A stretch of DNA of 42,928 bases from the NCBI GenBank assembly GCA_902796905.1, contig CADBQU010000050.1, positions 1 to 42,928 of the forward strand, read 5' to 3'. Every line of letters starts with the position of its first letter. Position 1 is the first letter of the stretch. The translations under genes were made by a program, and so were the position numbers. The notes beneath the pieces are model-generated. The model saw only the letters and a list, made by a program, of their open reading frames with translations. It was not told the DNA's origin and made no database searches. This document shows positions 1 to 6,855 of this stretch, piece by piece. This DNA is from Oscillospiraceae bacterium. GTDB taxonomy: Bacteria; Bacillota; Clostridia; Oscillospirales; Acutalibacteraceae.

Positions 1-13
1 ATCATTCAATGGA

Positions 14-80
14 GCAGACGCAACGAAAGTTGCAAAAACCAAAGGTTTTTAAATCAAAGCCTTGGCTTTGATTTGTCTGC
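14..80. repeat. Perfect four-way-junction (cloverleaf) palindrome island
   Basis: An outer 6-bp stem (14-19 with 75-80) encloses three hairpins with no unpaired base between them: 20-24/29-33 with a GAAA loop, 34-40/44-50 with an AAA loop, and 51-61/64-74 (11 bp, two-base loop). Every stem is perfect. It lies upstream of the Lrp gene promoter and has no coding potential. It has no T-run that would mark it as a terminator. Function unknown; it may be a REP/MITE-like element or a structured RNA. Confidence 0.7.
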
Positions 81-119
81 GAACATTATAACACAGTTAA
101 TAAAAATTGTAAATAACAC

Positions 120-147
120 TTTATTTTTATCAAAAAATGTGTATAAT
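120..147 (+). promoter_or_regulatory. Candidate sigma-A promoter for the Lrp-aminotransferase-ispE operon
   Basis: A perfect TATAAT sits at 142-147, about 46 bases before the start codon. The -35 region (near 120-125, TTTATT) is weak. It is the only good -10 in the gap, and a TG lies just upstream of it. The choice is by motif only. Confidence 0.45.
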
Positions 148-193
148 TAATTAAAAGTATTATTTTTGTTTTTATAAGAAAAGAGGTATTATT

Positions 194-673
194 ATGAACA
201 AAACAATTTTAAATTTGCTTGTTGAAAATGCCAGATATACCATAAAAGACATTTCGGATATGACGGGTATTGAGCCGGAGGCTGTCAGAGCCGAAATTAA
301 GCAAATGGAAAACGAAGGTCTTATTTGCGGATATAAAACCGTTGTGGATTGGTCTAAAGTAGACAACGCAAAGGTTTCGGCTTTAATTGAATTAAATGTA
401 ACGCCTCAGCACGAAGCCGGTTTTGAAGATACCGCTATAAATATTATGAAATATCCCGAAGTGGAATCGGTTTATTTAATGAGCGGCAGATATGATTTAT
501 GCGTAATTGTTAAGGGCAAAACTTTCCAAGAAGTTGCTATGTTTGTAGGAAAAGTTTTGGCACCTATGAAAAACGTAATTTCCACTTCCACACACTTTGT
601 TTTAAAAAGATATAAAGAATTAGATGTTATGCTTTGCGAAGATAACGATGATAGGGGCAGTATATCGTTATGA
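194..673 (+). CDS. Lrp/AsnC-family transcriptional regulator
   Basis: A 159-residue protein. The N-terminal part (about 1-55) is a winged helix-turn-helix whose opening reads as Lrp/AsnC (isoleucine-rich first helix, then the DISDMTG turn). The remainder (about 62-140) fits the RAM/AsnC ligand-binding domain, with the usual VYLMSGRYDL segment near residues 93-102. Family members bind DNA as dimers or octamers and usually sense amino acids. The gene starts at ATG after an AAGAGG site. Its stop overlaps the ATG of the aminotransferase by four bases (ATGA), so the two are probably translated together, and the regulator probably controls or senses the product of its partner. The ligand cannot be told from sequence. 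Confidence 0.9.
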   Translation: MNKTILNLLVENARYTIKDISDMTGIEPEAVRAEIKQMENEGLICGYKTVVDWSKVDNAKVSALIELNVTPQHEAGFEDTAINIMKYPEVESVYLMSGRYDLCVIVKGKTFQEVAMFVGKVLAPMKNVISTSTHFVLKRYKELDVMLCEDNDDRGSISL

Positions 674-1842
674 TAGATTATAATAAATTCTTAAATGATA
701 CTGCGCTTAATATAAAGCCTTCGGGGATAAGAAGGTTTTTTGATATTACCGCCACTATGACCGATGTTATTTCTTTGGGCGTGGGAGAGCCGGATTTTAA
801 AACCCCTTGGCATATAAGAAACGCCGGTATTACTTCTTTACAAGAAGGTAAAACCAGGTATACGTCCAATTGGGGTGCTTTGGAATTAAGGCACGGTATT
901 GCCGATTTTATGCAAAGAAAATATAATTTGGAATATAATTATAAAAACGAAATTTTGGTTACCGTAGGCGGTAGCGAAGCCATTGATTTAGGCATTAGAA
1001 CCTTAATTAAACCCGGTGAAGAAGTTTTAATTCCTCAGCCCAGCTTTGTTTGCTACGAGCCTATTGTAAAGCTTGCCGGAGGAATACCGGTTAAAATTGC
1101 ATTAAAAACAGAAAATAATTTTGTATTAACCAAAGAGCAAATAGAAGAAAAATTAACCGATAAAACCAAACTGTTGATTTTACCCTATCCCGGCAATCCC
1201 ACAGGTGCCATTATGGAAGAAAAAGACCTTTTGGCAATAAAAGATACCATTATAAATAACAATCTTTTTGTTTTATCGGATGAAATATATGCGGAACTTA
1301 CATACGGCGAAAACAAGCATATTTCAGTAGCAAATATTGAAGAACTTAAAGAAAGAACTATTGTAATTTCGGGATTTTCTAAAACTTATTCTATGACCGG
1401 TTGGAGATTGGGATTTGCATGCGGTCCCGGCGAAATTATAAAAATTATGACAAAAGTACATCAATACGCTATTATGTGCGCACCTACAACCAGCCAATAC
1501 GCAGCATTGGAAGCTATTAAAAACGGAGATTCCGATATAGAAAAAATGCGCGAAGAATACAATATGCGCAGAAGGTTGATTTTACAAGGATTCAGAAATA
1601 TAGGTTTGGATTGTTTTGAGCCCAAAGGCGCTTTTTACGTATTTCCTTCTATTAAGTCTACAGGGTTAAGCAGTGAAGAATTTTGCGAAAAGTTACTATA
1701 CAGTAAAAAAGTAGCTTTGGTGCCCGGTAATGCATTCGGCGAAAGCGGCGAAGGCTTTGTTAGGGCTTCATACTGTTATTCGGTTTCGCATATTAAAGAA
1801 GCTTTAGGCAGAATAGAAGAATTTTTAAAGGAGCTAAAGTGA
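670..1842 (+). CDS. Class I/II PLP-dependent aminotransferase
   Basis: A 390-residue fold-type I aminotransferase, normal length for the family. Visible landmarks are N176 in PGNPTG, D204 and Y207 in SDEIY, the Schiff-base lysine K238 in SGFSKTYSMTGWRLG, and the substrate-carboxylate arginine R365 in the FVRASY segment. The overall pattern resembles the PatA/AraT/AspC group, which moves amino groups between aspartate, aromatic or other amino acids and 2-oxoglutarate. The exact substrate is not predictable. It overlaps the Lrp gene upstream (ATGA) and ispE downstream (GTGA), so the three form one tightly coupled operon. An Lrp regulator directly upstream supports a role in amino acid metabolism. 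Confidence 0.92.
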   Translation: MIDYNKFLNDTALNIKPSGIRRFFDITATMTDVISLGVGEPDFKTPWHIRNAGITSLQEGKTRYTSNWGALELRHGIADFMQRKYNLEYNYKNEILVTVGGSEAIDLGIRTLIKPGEEVLIPQPSFVCYEPIVKLAGGIPVKIALKTENNFVLTKEQIEEKLTDKTKLLILPYPGNPTGAIMEEKDLLAIKDTIINNNLFVLSDEIYAELTYGENKHISVANIEELKERTIVISGFSKTYSMTGWRLGFACGPGEIIKIMTKVHQYAIMCAPTTSQYAALEAIKNGDSDIEKMREEYNMRRRLILQGFRNIGLDCFEPKGAFYVFPSIKSTGLSSEEFCEKLLYSKKVALVPGNAFGESGEGFVRASYCYSVSHIKEALGRIEEFLKELK

Positions 1843-2663
1843 AAATAAAAATTCAAGCAAATGCAAAAATAAATCTTTATTTAGATGTTTTAAATAAAAG
1901 AAACGACGGTTTTCATAACATAAACACTTTAATGCAGTCGGTTGATTTATGCGATGATTTATACTTTAGGGTTTCTAAGCAAACAAAAATTGTCTGCAAC
2001 GAAAAAGCTTTGGAAAATAAAGATAATTTAATTTTTAAAGCAATAGAAAAATATAACGAAACCGCTAAAACAAATTTTAATTTGTTTTGTAAAATAAAAA
2101 AAAGAATTCCTTTGGCTTCGGGTTTGGGCGGAGGAAGCGCAAACGCCGCTGCGGCTTTAATTGCCGTTAATTATTTTAACAACAATAAGCTTAATAATTT
2201 TGAGCTAATAAAGCTTGCCGCAAAAATAGGCTCCGACGTTCCTTTTTTTATTATCGGCGGTACGGTTTCGGCTACCGGCAAAGGCGAAATATTGGAGCGA
2301 AAGCCAAACATTGAAAAAAGTTATTGTGTTTTATTTAAATACGGCAATAAAAGCTCCACTGCGGATATGTATTCAAAAATAGATTCCGTTGATATTAAAA
2401 CCCCAAGCGCTTCGGAAATGCAAAAAGAGTGTTTTAATAAATTTTTATATGTATTAAACAATAAAGAAGATATTGAAACCGTAATAAAATCTTTTAAAGC
2501 TTTAGGTGCTTATAAAGCAGGTCTTTCTGGTGCAGGCCCTACTGTATTCGGGCTGTTTTTAAATAAATCCGAAGCCGAAAAGGCATATAAAGCATTTAAA
2601 AAAATAAGCAAAAACGTATATTTTTGCGAAACCGAAAATTACGCTTTAAAAATAGTTGATTAG
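1839..2663 (+). CDS. ispE: 4-diphosphocytidyl-2-C-methyl-D-erythritol kinase
   Basis: A 274-residue GHMP-family kinase that phosphorylates CDP-methylerythritol in the non-mevalonate (MEP) isoprenoid pathway. Signatures are K10 in NAKINLYLDV, the ATP-binding loop PLASGLGGGSANAAAA at about 91-106, D133 in GSDVPFF, and the C-terminal GLSGAGPTVFGLF loop near residue 230. The start is GTG inside the aminotransferase stop (GTGA overlap), preceded by AAAGGAG at a good distance. Presence of ispE implies isoprenoids, including the undecaprenyl carrier, are made from pyruvate and glyceraldehyde phosphate. Being locked behind an Lrp-aminotransferase pair is not an arrangement I recognise as standard. 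Confidence 0.95.
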   Translation: MKIKIQANAKINLYLDVLNKRNDGFHNINTLMQSVDLCDDLYFRVSKQTKIVCNEKALENKDNLIFKAIEKYNETAKTNFNLFCKIKKRIPLASGLGGGSANAAAALIAVNYFNNNKLNNFELIKLAAKIGSDVPFFIIGGTVSATGKGEILERKPNIEKSYCVLFKYGNKSSTADMYSKIDSVDIKTPSASEMQKECFNKFLYVLNNKEDIETVIKSFKALGAYKAGLSGAGPTVFGLFLNKSEAEKAYKAFKKISKNVYFCETENYALKIVD

Positions 2664-2704
2664 TTAATAGTTAATTAATTAAAAAATCAAATAATCAATA
2701 ACAC

Positions 2705-2744
2705 AAAAATCGTCATTCTTAAAATAAAGAATGACGATTTTTTT
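2705..2744. terminator. Bidirectional intrinsic terminator between ispE and the PBP gene
   Basis: A perfect 16-bp stem (2705-2720 with 2727-2742), a six-base loop, and A/T tracts on both sides. It sits between two convergent genes and can serve both. Confidence 0.9.
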
Positions 2745-2798
2745 ATACCTGACTTATAAAATTATATATTCTTTTTTAAAAAATATATAATTAAAATT

Positions 2799-5303
2799 TT
2801 AATTTCCCGAAGGGGTAGCTTTGCTTGAAACCTCGGTTGTACTGCTGGTTTTTGGTACAGACGGAGTTTGAGAAGAAGCCGCAGAGCTTACCGGGCTGGG
2901 TTTAGAGCTTGTTGTGGGTTTGGAGGCCGCCGTACTGTTATTTGATTTGGAAGAAACGGTGCTGCTGCTTTTACTGCTTACAGATTCGTTCGGTGCTTTA
3001 TAAACCGAAGAAATGCTGCCCAACATTGAACCACCGTGAGAGGTACAAGCCGGTAAATAACTAGATTTATAATATCCCGTGCCGCCTATAGGACAATTTG
3101 TATTCGCAACAAGACCTGTAGTGGCGCAATATCTCCTTATAGTTACGTAACTGCTTACCGGATAATCTTTTGCAGGTAAATCTTTATGAACTTTAGACAT
3201 TATTTTACCCCATAGTCTAAGGGCTGCTCCCTGATTGCTTATAGTTTCGGGATTATCGTATCCGTACCAGCACGAAGCCACATAGTAAGGCGTACCGCCC
3301 ACAAACCATAAGTCGTTAGACGCGTCCGTAGTACCGGTTTTGGCATATATTTTCATATTTGGAACATAAGATGCCGCAGCAGTACCCGTACCTCTGCTGC
3401 CGTAAACCGGATTATATAAAAGCTTGTTCATAATATAAGCCGTATCTTCACTCATAGCAACTTTTGGATTTTCTTCCTGTTCCAAAATAACCTCTCCGTG
3501 TTGGTCGGTTACTTTGGTAAAGAACGTAGGTTTATAATAATAACCCAAATTGCCGAAAGTGGCGTAAGCCGCCGCCTGTTCTAATGTTGTAATACCGTAA
3601 TAAGTACCGCCCAAAGCCAAAGCAGAGTAAGATAAATCTTTATCCGATTCTTTAATTAAAGTGGTTATTCCCAAATTATTTGATACAAAATCAAAAGATT
3701 TATCCAATCCCAGCTGTTGTACCAAATTAGCGGGTATAGTGTTAACCGAGCGTTCCAAAGCTTTGGCAACGGTTACTTTTCCGCCGTAATATTTATACCA
3801 GTTGGGCGGCCAGCTTTTACCCTTATTTTTAAGGGTGGGCTGGTCAGCTATCATTGTAGAATAAGTTATTAAATTATTTTCCAATGCCGGTGCATACGCA
3901 CCCATAGGTTTCATTGTAGAACCGGGAGCTCTTTTGGAAGCAGTAGCTCTGTTTAAACTTCTGTTTTCGGTTTTTTTGCCGGCTCCGCCTGCAATACCTA
4001 CAACATGTCCGTTATAATCCATTATTGTAAAAGAAGCCTGCGCCGGTTTTCCTTTTGCGCTTTTTGAAAAATAACTTGTAGTATTAAATACATCATCTAT
4101 GGCAGATTGTACTCCGCTATCCATAGTACAATAAATTTTATATCCACCGTTATAAAAATTAATAGACGCGTGTTTTTCGTCATAATCGTATTTTTTTGCT
4201 ATTTCTTCTATAACGTTATCTATTAAAGCGTCAACAAAATAACTGTTAACTTCTTTTTCCATAAGTTTAGATTTATCGGCCACTATTTTTACGTTTTCGT
4301 TAACAGCCTTATCATGCTCTTCTTTTGTAATTTTACCGAGTTCAAGCATTTTATCTAAAACTATTATTCTGCGCTTTTTATTTTCTTCGGGATATTTATC
4401 GGGTCTGTATTTTTCGGGATATTTTACAATAGCCGCCAAAGAAGCACATTCTGCCAAAGTAAGCTCTTCTGTATGCTTATTAAAATAGTAGTTCGAAGCC
4501 ACCTCTACGCCGCATATACCGTTAGAAAACGAAGCGGTATTTAAATAACATTCCAAAATAGTATCTTTATGGTATTTATTTTCCAAATACCTGGCTCTCA
4601 TTATCTCCCTTATTTTACGCATAGGAGATTGTACATTATCGCCTGTTAAATTTTTAACCAGCTGTTGAGTAATGGTAGATCCGCCCTGATTGGAAGAATA
4701 TATGTTTACAAACATATTTGCAAAAGCCGATAATGTTCTTTTCCAGTCTATACCGTTATGGTCTCTGAATCTTTGGTCTTCTATAGAAATAAAAGCTTCC
4801 TGCAAGTTGTCGCTCATTTTATCAAACGAAACCCATATACGGTTTTCATTGCCGTGCAAACGCTGATATTCCGTATAATCTCCGGTTTTGTTGTCTTTAA
4901 TATAAATAGTGGTTGTAAAATTAAGTTTTAAATCATTTAAATCTTCATCTACAACGTCGTCCACAACGCCAAATACATAAATAGCAAAAGCAGCAATTAA
5001 AATACTGAAAACAATTACGCAAACCAAAGCTACGGTTAAAATACTGCGTAAAACTTTTTTCTTTTTACCGCTTGCTTTTTTATTATTTTTTTTGCCGTTA
5101 TTTAACCTTGTACTTCTGGATACGGCAGATTTATGAGCACTGCTTTTATGGCCCTTGTTATCTCCAGATTCCGATTCGTTATGTCTTGAAACAAAACTGT
5201 TTAAATCAAGCTGATTATCCGAAGAGCTGAACAAATCGGTTCCGTTGGAGCTTTCGTCCGAATTATCGTTATCATCAAAAAACGGACTTTTATAATCACT
5301 CAT
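2799..5303 (-). CDS. Class A penicillin-binding protein (PBP1A-type, bifunctional)
   Basis: An 834-residue enzyme that polymerises and crosslinks peptidoglycan. A long charged cytoplasmic tail (1-84, Ser/Asn/Lys rich) precedes one membrane helix (about 87-113). The GT51 domain shows motif 1 with E175 (EDQRFRDHNG), motif 2 (GGSTITQQLVKN, 207-218) and E233 in the RKIREIMRA segment. The transpeptidase has the serine nucleophile S462 in GSTMK, S519-V-N521, and K655-T-G-T. The last 75 residues are a Ser/Thr/Pro-rich linker-like tail with no recognisable domain, probably running through the wall. Start ATG follows AGGAGG. It is monocistronic: it has its own terminator and a candidate promoter at 5425-5433. 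Confidence 0.95.
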   Translation of the reverse strand: MSDYKSPFFDDNDNSDESSNGTDLFSSSDNQLDLNSFVSRHNESESGDNKGHKSSAHKSAVSRSTRLNNGKKNNKKASGKKKKVLRSILTVALVCVIVFSILIAAFAIYVFGVVDDVVDEDLNDLKLNFTTTIYIKDNKTGDYTEYQRLHGNENRIWVSFDKMSDNLQEAFISIEDQRFRDHNGIDWKRTLSAFANMFVNIYSSNQGGSTITQQLVKNLTGDNVQSPMRKIREIMRARYLENKYHKDTILECYLNTASFSNGICGVEVASNYYFNKHTEELTLAECASLAAIVKYPEKYRPDKYPEENKKRRIIVLDKMLELGKITKEEHDKAVNENVKIVADKSKLMEKEVNSYFVDALIDNVIEEIAKKYDYDEKHASINFYNGGYKIYCTMDSGVQSAIDDVFNTTSYFSKSAKGKPAQASFTIMDYNGHVVGIAGGAGKKTENRSLNRATASKRAPGSTMKPMGAYAPALENNLITYSTMIADQPTLKNKGKSWPPNWYKYYGGKVTVAKALERSVNTIPANLVQQLGLDKSFDFVSNNLGITTLIKESDKDLSYSALALGGTYYGITTLEQAAAYATFGNLGYYYKPTFFTKVTDQHGEVILEQEENPKVAMSEDTAYIMNKLLYNPVYGSRGTGTAAASYVPNMKIYAKTGTTDASNDLWFVGGTPYYVASCWYGYDNPETISNQGAALRLWGKIMSKVHKDLPAKDYPVSSYVTIRRYCATTGLVANTNCPIGGTGYYKSSYLPACTSHGGSMLGSISSVYKAPNESVSSKSSSTVSSKSNNSTAASKPTTSSKPSPVSSAASSQTPSVPKTSSTTEVSSKATPSGN

Positions 5304-5320
5304 TATTTTTCCTCCTGCAT

Positions 5321-5344
5321 AATTAAAACAACAAAAAATTAAAA
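5321..5344 (+). repeat. 24-base direct repeat, copy 1
   Basis: Identical over 24 bases to 5971-5994. The sequence is A-rich (begins AATTAAAACAAC). The two copies bracket the hairpin island and the BofC-like gene. Low complexity weakens the case for common origin. Confidence 0.55.
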
Positions 5345-5424
5345 ATTTAAGGCTTTTCCTTAATAAATTTAATATTAATACAGATATTAATTAAAATTAT
5401 TATCCTGCCAAGTGTAACACATAT

Positions 5425-5433
5425 ATTATAGCA
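5425..5433 (-). promoter_or_regulatory. Extended -10 promoter candidate for the PBP gene
   Basis: On the minus strand this reads TGC-TATAAT, an extended -10. No -35 lies at 16-18 bp. A TTGTAA is present (5454-5459) but 23 bp away. Motif evidence only. Confidence 0.45.
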
Positions 5434-5488
5434 CATAATATAAAAAAAGCGAGTTACAATTTTTTAACCTTTGATTTTTGGGACATAA

Positions 5489-5494
5489 TATAAT
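5489..5494 (+). promoter_or_regulatory. Candidate -10 box for the BofC-like gene
   Basis: TATAAT on the plus strand, with no convincing -35. If used, the hairpin island 5509-5597 would lie in the 5' untranslated RNA. A sporulation sigma factor is possible but I see no clear match. Confidence 0.35.
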
Positions 5495-5508
5495 AGTGTA
5501 ACAGAACT

Positions 5509-5597
5509 CGAACCCGCCGCGGTTTCGCTCGCCGCATTTTAGATTGCGGCTTTGCGTTCATTTTTGCAAGGCGCCGTACTTGCTGCAAATCACTTGC
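5509..5597 (+). repeat. GC-rich island of consecutive hairpins
   Basis: Four short hairpins follow each other: 5509-5515/5521-5527 (one mismatch), 5531-5536/5545-5550, 5566-5570/5579-5583 and 5585-5588/5594-5597. Base composition is clearly above the surroundings. It ends just before the AAGGAGG ribosome binding site (5604-5610) of the gene at 5617. It recalls the islands at 14-80 and 6739-6829, but I see no outer enclosing stem. Confidence 0.5.
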
Positions 5598-5616
5598 TTG
5601 CCTAAGGAGGTAAAAA

Positions 5617-5919
5617 ATGAGTAAAACAAAATCTTATATATTAATTTTTGTAATAATTATATTGTCATTTTTATCGGTAGTTCTTTTATTAAAATACAAC
5701 AAATTAAATTCGGCAGCCGATAATACTTCGCAAGGCTACTACATTTTAAAAGAATACAACAATAAAGTAGCTTTATTTTCATCGTCAAAAAACACGCCTT
5801 TGGAAATATATAATATAAAGCCGGCAGATTTGCCTTTTAAAGACGAAGAACTTTTAAAGCAAGGAATAAAATGTTCCAGCAAAAAAGAAGCATTGCTAAA
5901 AATAGAAGATTACGAGTAA
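5617..5919 (+). CDS. Small membrane-anchored protein, BofC C-terminal-like
   Basis: A 100-residue protein with one N-terminal membrane helix (about 7-26) and an extracytoplasmic domain of roughly 70 residues. The pattern Y-x-L-K-E-Y-N-x-K-V-A-L-F, then T-P-L-E-I-Y and D-L-P, then E-L-L-K-Q-G-I resembles the BofC C-terminal domain proteins common in spore-forming clostridia. In Bacillus, BofC restrains the SpoIVB protease and so delays sigma-K activation. Whether short clostridial homologues do the same is not established here. The ribosome binding site AAGGAGG is strong. The assignment is from memory of the family pattern and is moderate. Confidence 0.6.
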   Translation: MSKTKSYILIFVIIILSFLSVVLLLKYNKLNSAADNTSQGYYILKEYNNKVALFSSSKNTPLEIYNIKPADLPFKDEELLKQGIKCSSKKEALLKIEDYE

Positions 5920-5970
5920 AATTAAAAACAATCCAAAGTAAACAAAACGAACAAAATTTTAAAACAAAAA

Positions 5971-5994
5971 AATTAAAACAACAAAAAATTAAAA
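5971..5994 (+). repeat. 24-base direct repeat, copy 2
   Basis: Exact match of 5321-5344, lying between the BofC-like gene and the DivIVA-like gene in A-rich DNA. Confidence 0.55.
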
Positions 5995-6052
5995 CAACTA
6001 TTGCCGTAAAAGTTTTAGGCAACACTCATAATTTTTTATTAAAAAAATATTA

Positions 6053-6080
6053 TTGAAAAAAATATTATTTCTGCTATAAT
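6053..6080 (+). promoter_or_regulatory. Sigma-A promoter of the DivIVA-like gene
   Basis: TTGAAA (6053-6058), a 16-bp spacer and TATAAT (6075-6080), with an extended TGC just before the -10. It lies 20 bases before the start codon and about 10 before the ribosome binding site. One of the best promoter matches in the window. Confidence 0.75.
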
Positions 6081-6100
6081 AAATTAAACGAGGTGTTTTT

Positions 6101-6649
6101 ATGGCAGGAATAGGATTTAAAAAAAGTTTATTCGGTTTTAACAAAAACGATGTTTTAAATTATATAAACGATATGGTTCAGCAAAATACAATTAAAATTA
6201 AAAATTTAAATCAAGAAAACAACGAACTAAGCTTAAGAAATAACGAATTAACACAAAAAATAGAAGAGCTTGAATGTTTATTGAATTCTTATAAAGAAAA
6301 AGAAGACCAGATAGAAAAGCTTGCCAACGGAATAGGCGCTTTATATGTTTTGGCAAAAAACAATGCACAGTCTATTTTGGAAAACGCCAAAGCAGGCAAA
6401 GAAATCACCGTTACGGAAATACAAAAAAACTTGTCTTTACTTGAACAATCTCAAAACAATTTGCAAAATATTAAAACTTCGGTTAATAACATTACCGATA
6501 ATTTTAATTCCGAAGTAGAACAGATTTCGCTTGATTTGGATTCCGCAAAAGAGCAAATAAATCAAAAAATCAAAACATCCGACAATTCCGAGTTATTTTT
6601 AAATAATCCCGTTTTCGGTCCTTTTGTAAAACCGGACAAAAACGAATAA
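6101..6649 (+). CDS. Short DivIVA-like coiled-coil protein
   Basis: A 182-residue protein. The first 30 residues (GFKKSLFGFNKNDVLNYIND) match the DivIVA/GpsB membrane-binding head, where a short loop precedes an F/Y-x-x-x-x-V-x-x-(F/Y)-(L/I) helix start. Residues about 30-85 are a heptad-rich coiled coil full of Asn, Glu and Lys. The rest is helical, with a short non-helical end (NPVFGPFVKP). It is separate from the full-length DivIVA at 25261-26094. Family members mark curved or septal membrane and recruit partners. It has its own promoter and terminator. The exact partner is unknown. Confidence 0.65.
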   Translation: MAGIGFKKSLFGFNKNDVLNYINDMVQQNTIKIKNLNQENNELSLRNNELTQKIEELECLLNSYKEKEDQIEKLANGIGALYVLAKNNAQSILENAKAGKEITVTEIQKNLSLLEQSQNNLQNIKTSVNNITDNFNSEVEQISLDLDSAKEQINQKIKTSDNSELFLNNPVFGPFVKPDKNE

Positions 6650-6698
6650 CAAAACACTGCAAAAACATTTTTTAACACTTTAAAAATAAATAAAAAAC

Positions 6699-6733
6699 AA
6701 AAAGAGTTTGGAATTAAATCCGAACTCTTTTTT
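6699..6733. terminator. Intrinsic terminator after the DivIVA-like gene
   Basis: A 12-bp stem (6701-6712 with 6719-6730, one G-U pair), a six-base loop and T/A tracts on both sides. It can also end transcripts from spoIVA on the other strand. Confidence 0.85.
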
Positions 6734-6738
6734 GTTTA

Positions 6739-6829
6739 CGGCGGCGAACCCAAAGCCCTTTGGGCTTTGCAATAGCTTTGGCTTTTGCCCAAACAAAAAT
6801 AAAATTTTTGTTTGGCGGGTTCGCCGCCG
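6739..6829. repeat. Cloverleaf palindrome island next to spoIVA
   Basis: A perfect 13-bp GC-rich outer stem (6739-6751 with 6817-6829) encloses three consecutive hairpins: 6752-6758/6762-6768, 6769-6776/6781-6788 (one T-T mismatch) and 6789-6800/6804-6815 (12 bp). Loops are 3-4 bases and only one base (6816) is unpaired at the junction. The design matches the island at 14-80, and both contain a CAAAGCC/GGCTTTG hairpin, but overall sequence differs. It lies between a terminator and the 3' end of spoIVA. Confidence 0.75.
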
Positions 6830-6855
6830 GTTTTGGTAATTTAAAATTTTTTTAT

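Larger units (their letters stand above)
5304..5616. other. 313-bp gene-free gap with divergent promoters and a hairpin island
   Basis: The gap separates the PBP gene (-) from the BofC-like gene (+). Its left part is very AT-rich and holds one copy of a 24-base repeat (5321-5344, second copy 5971-5994). The middle holds TATAAT boxes facing both ways. The right 90 bases (5509-5597) are much richer in GC and fold into consecutive hairpins. No open frame here looks real. Confidence 0.7.

Noticed and set aside
5425..5459. TTGTAA as the -35 for the PBP promoter
   Set aside because: The spacing to TATAAT is 23 bp, too long; the extended TGC -10 is a better explanation.
5871..6056. 61-codon plus-strand open frame overlapping the end of the BofC-like gene
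   Set aside because: No ribosome binding site, overlaps a better gene in another frame, and consists of Lys/Gln/Asn codons expected from A-rich DNA.
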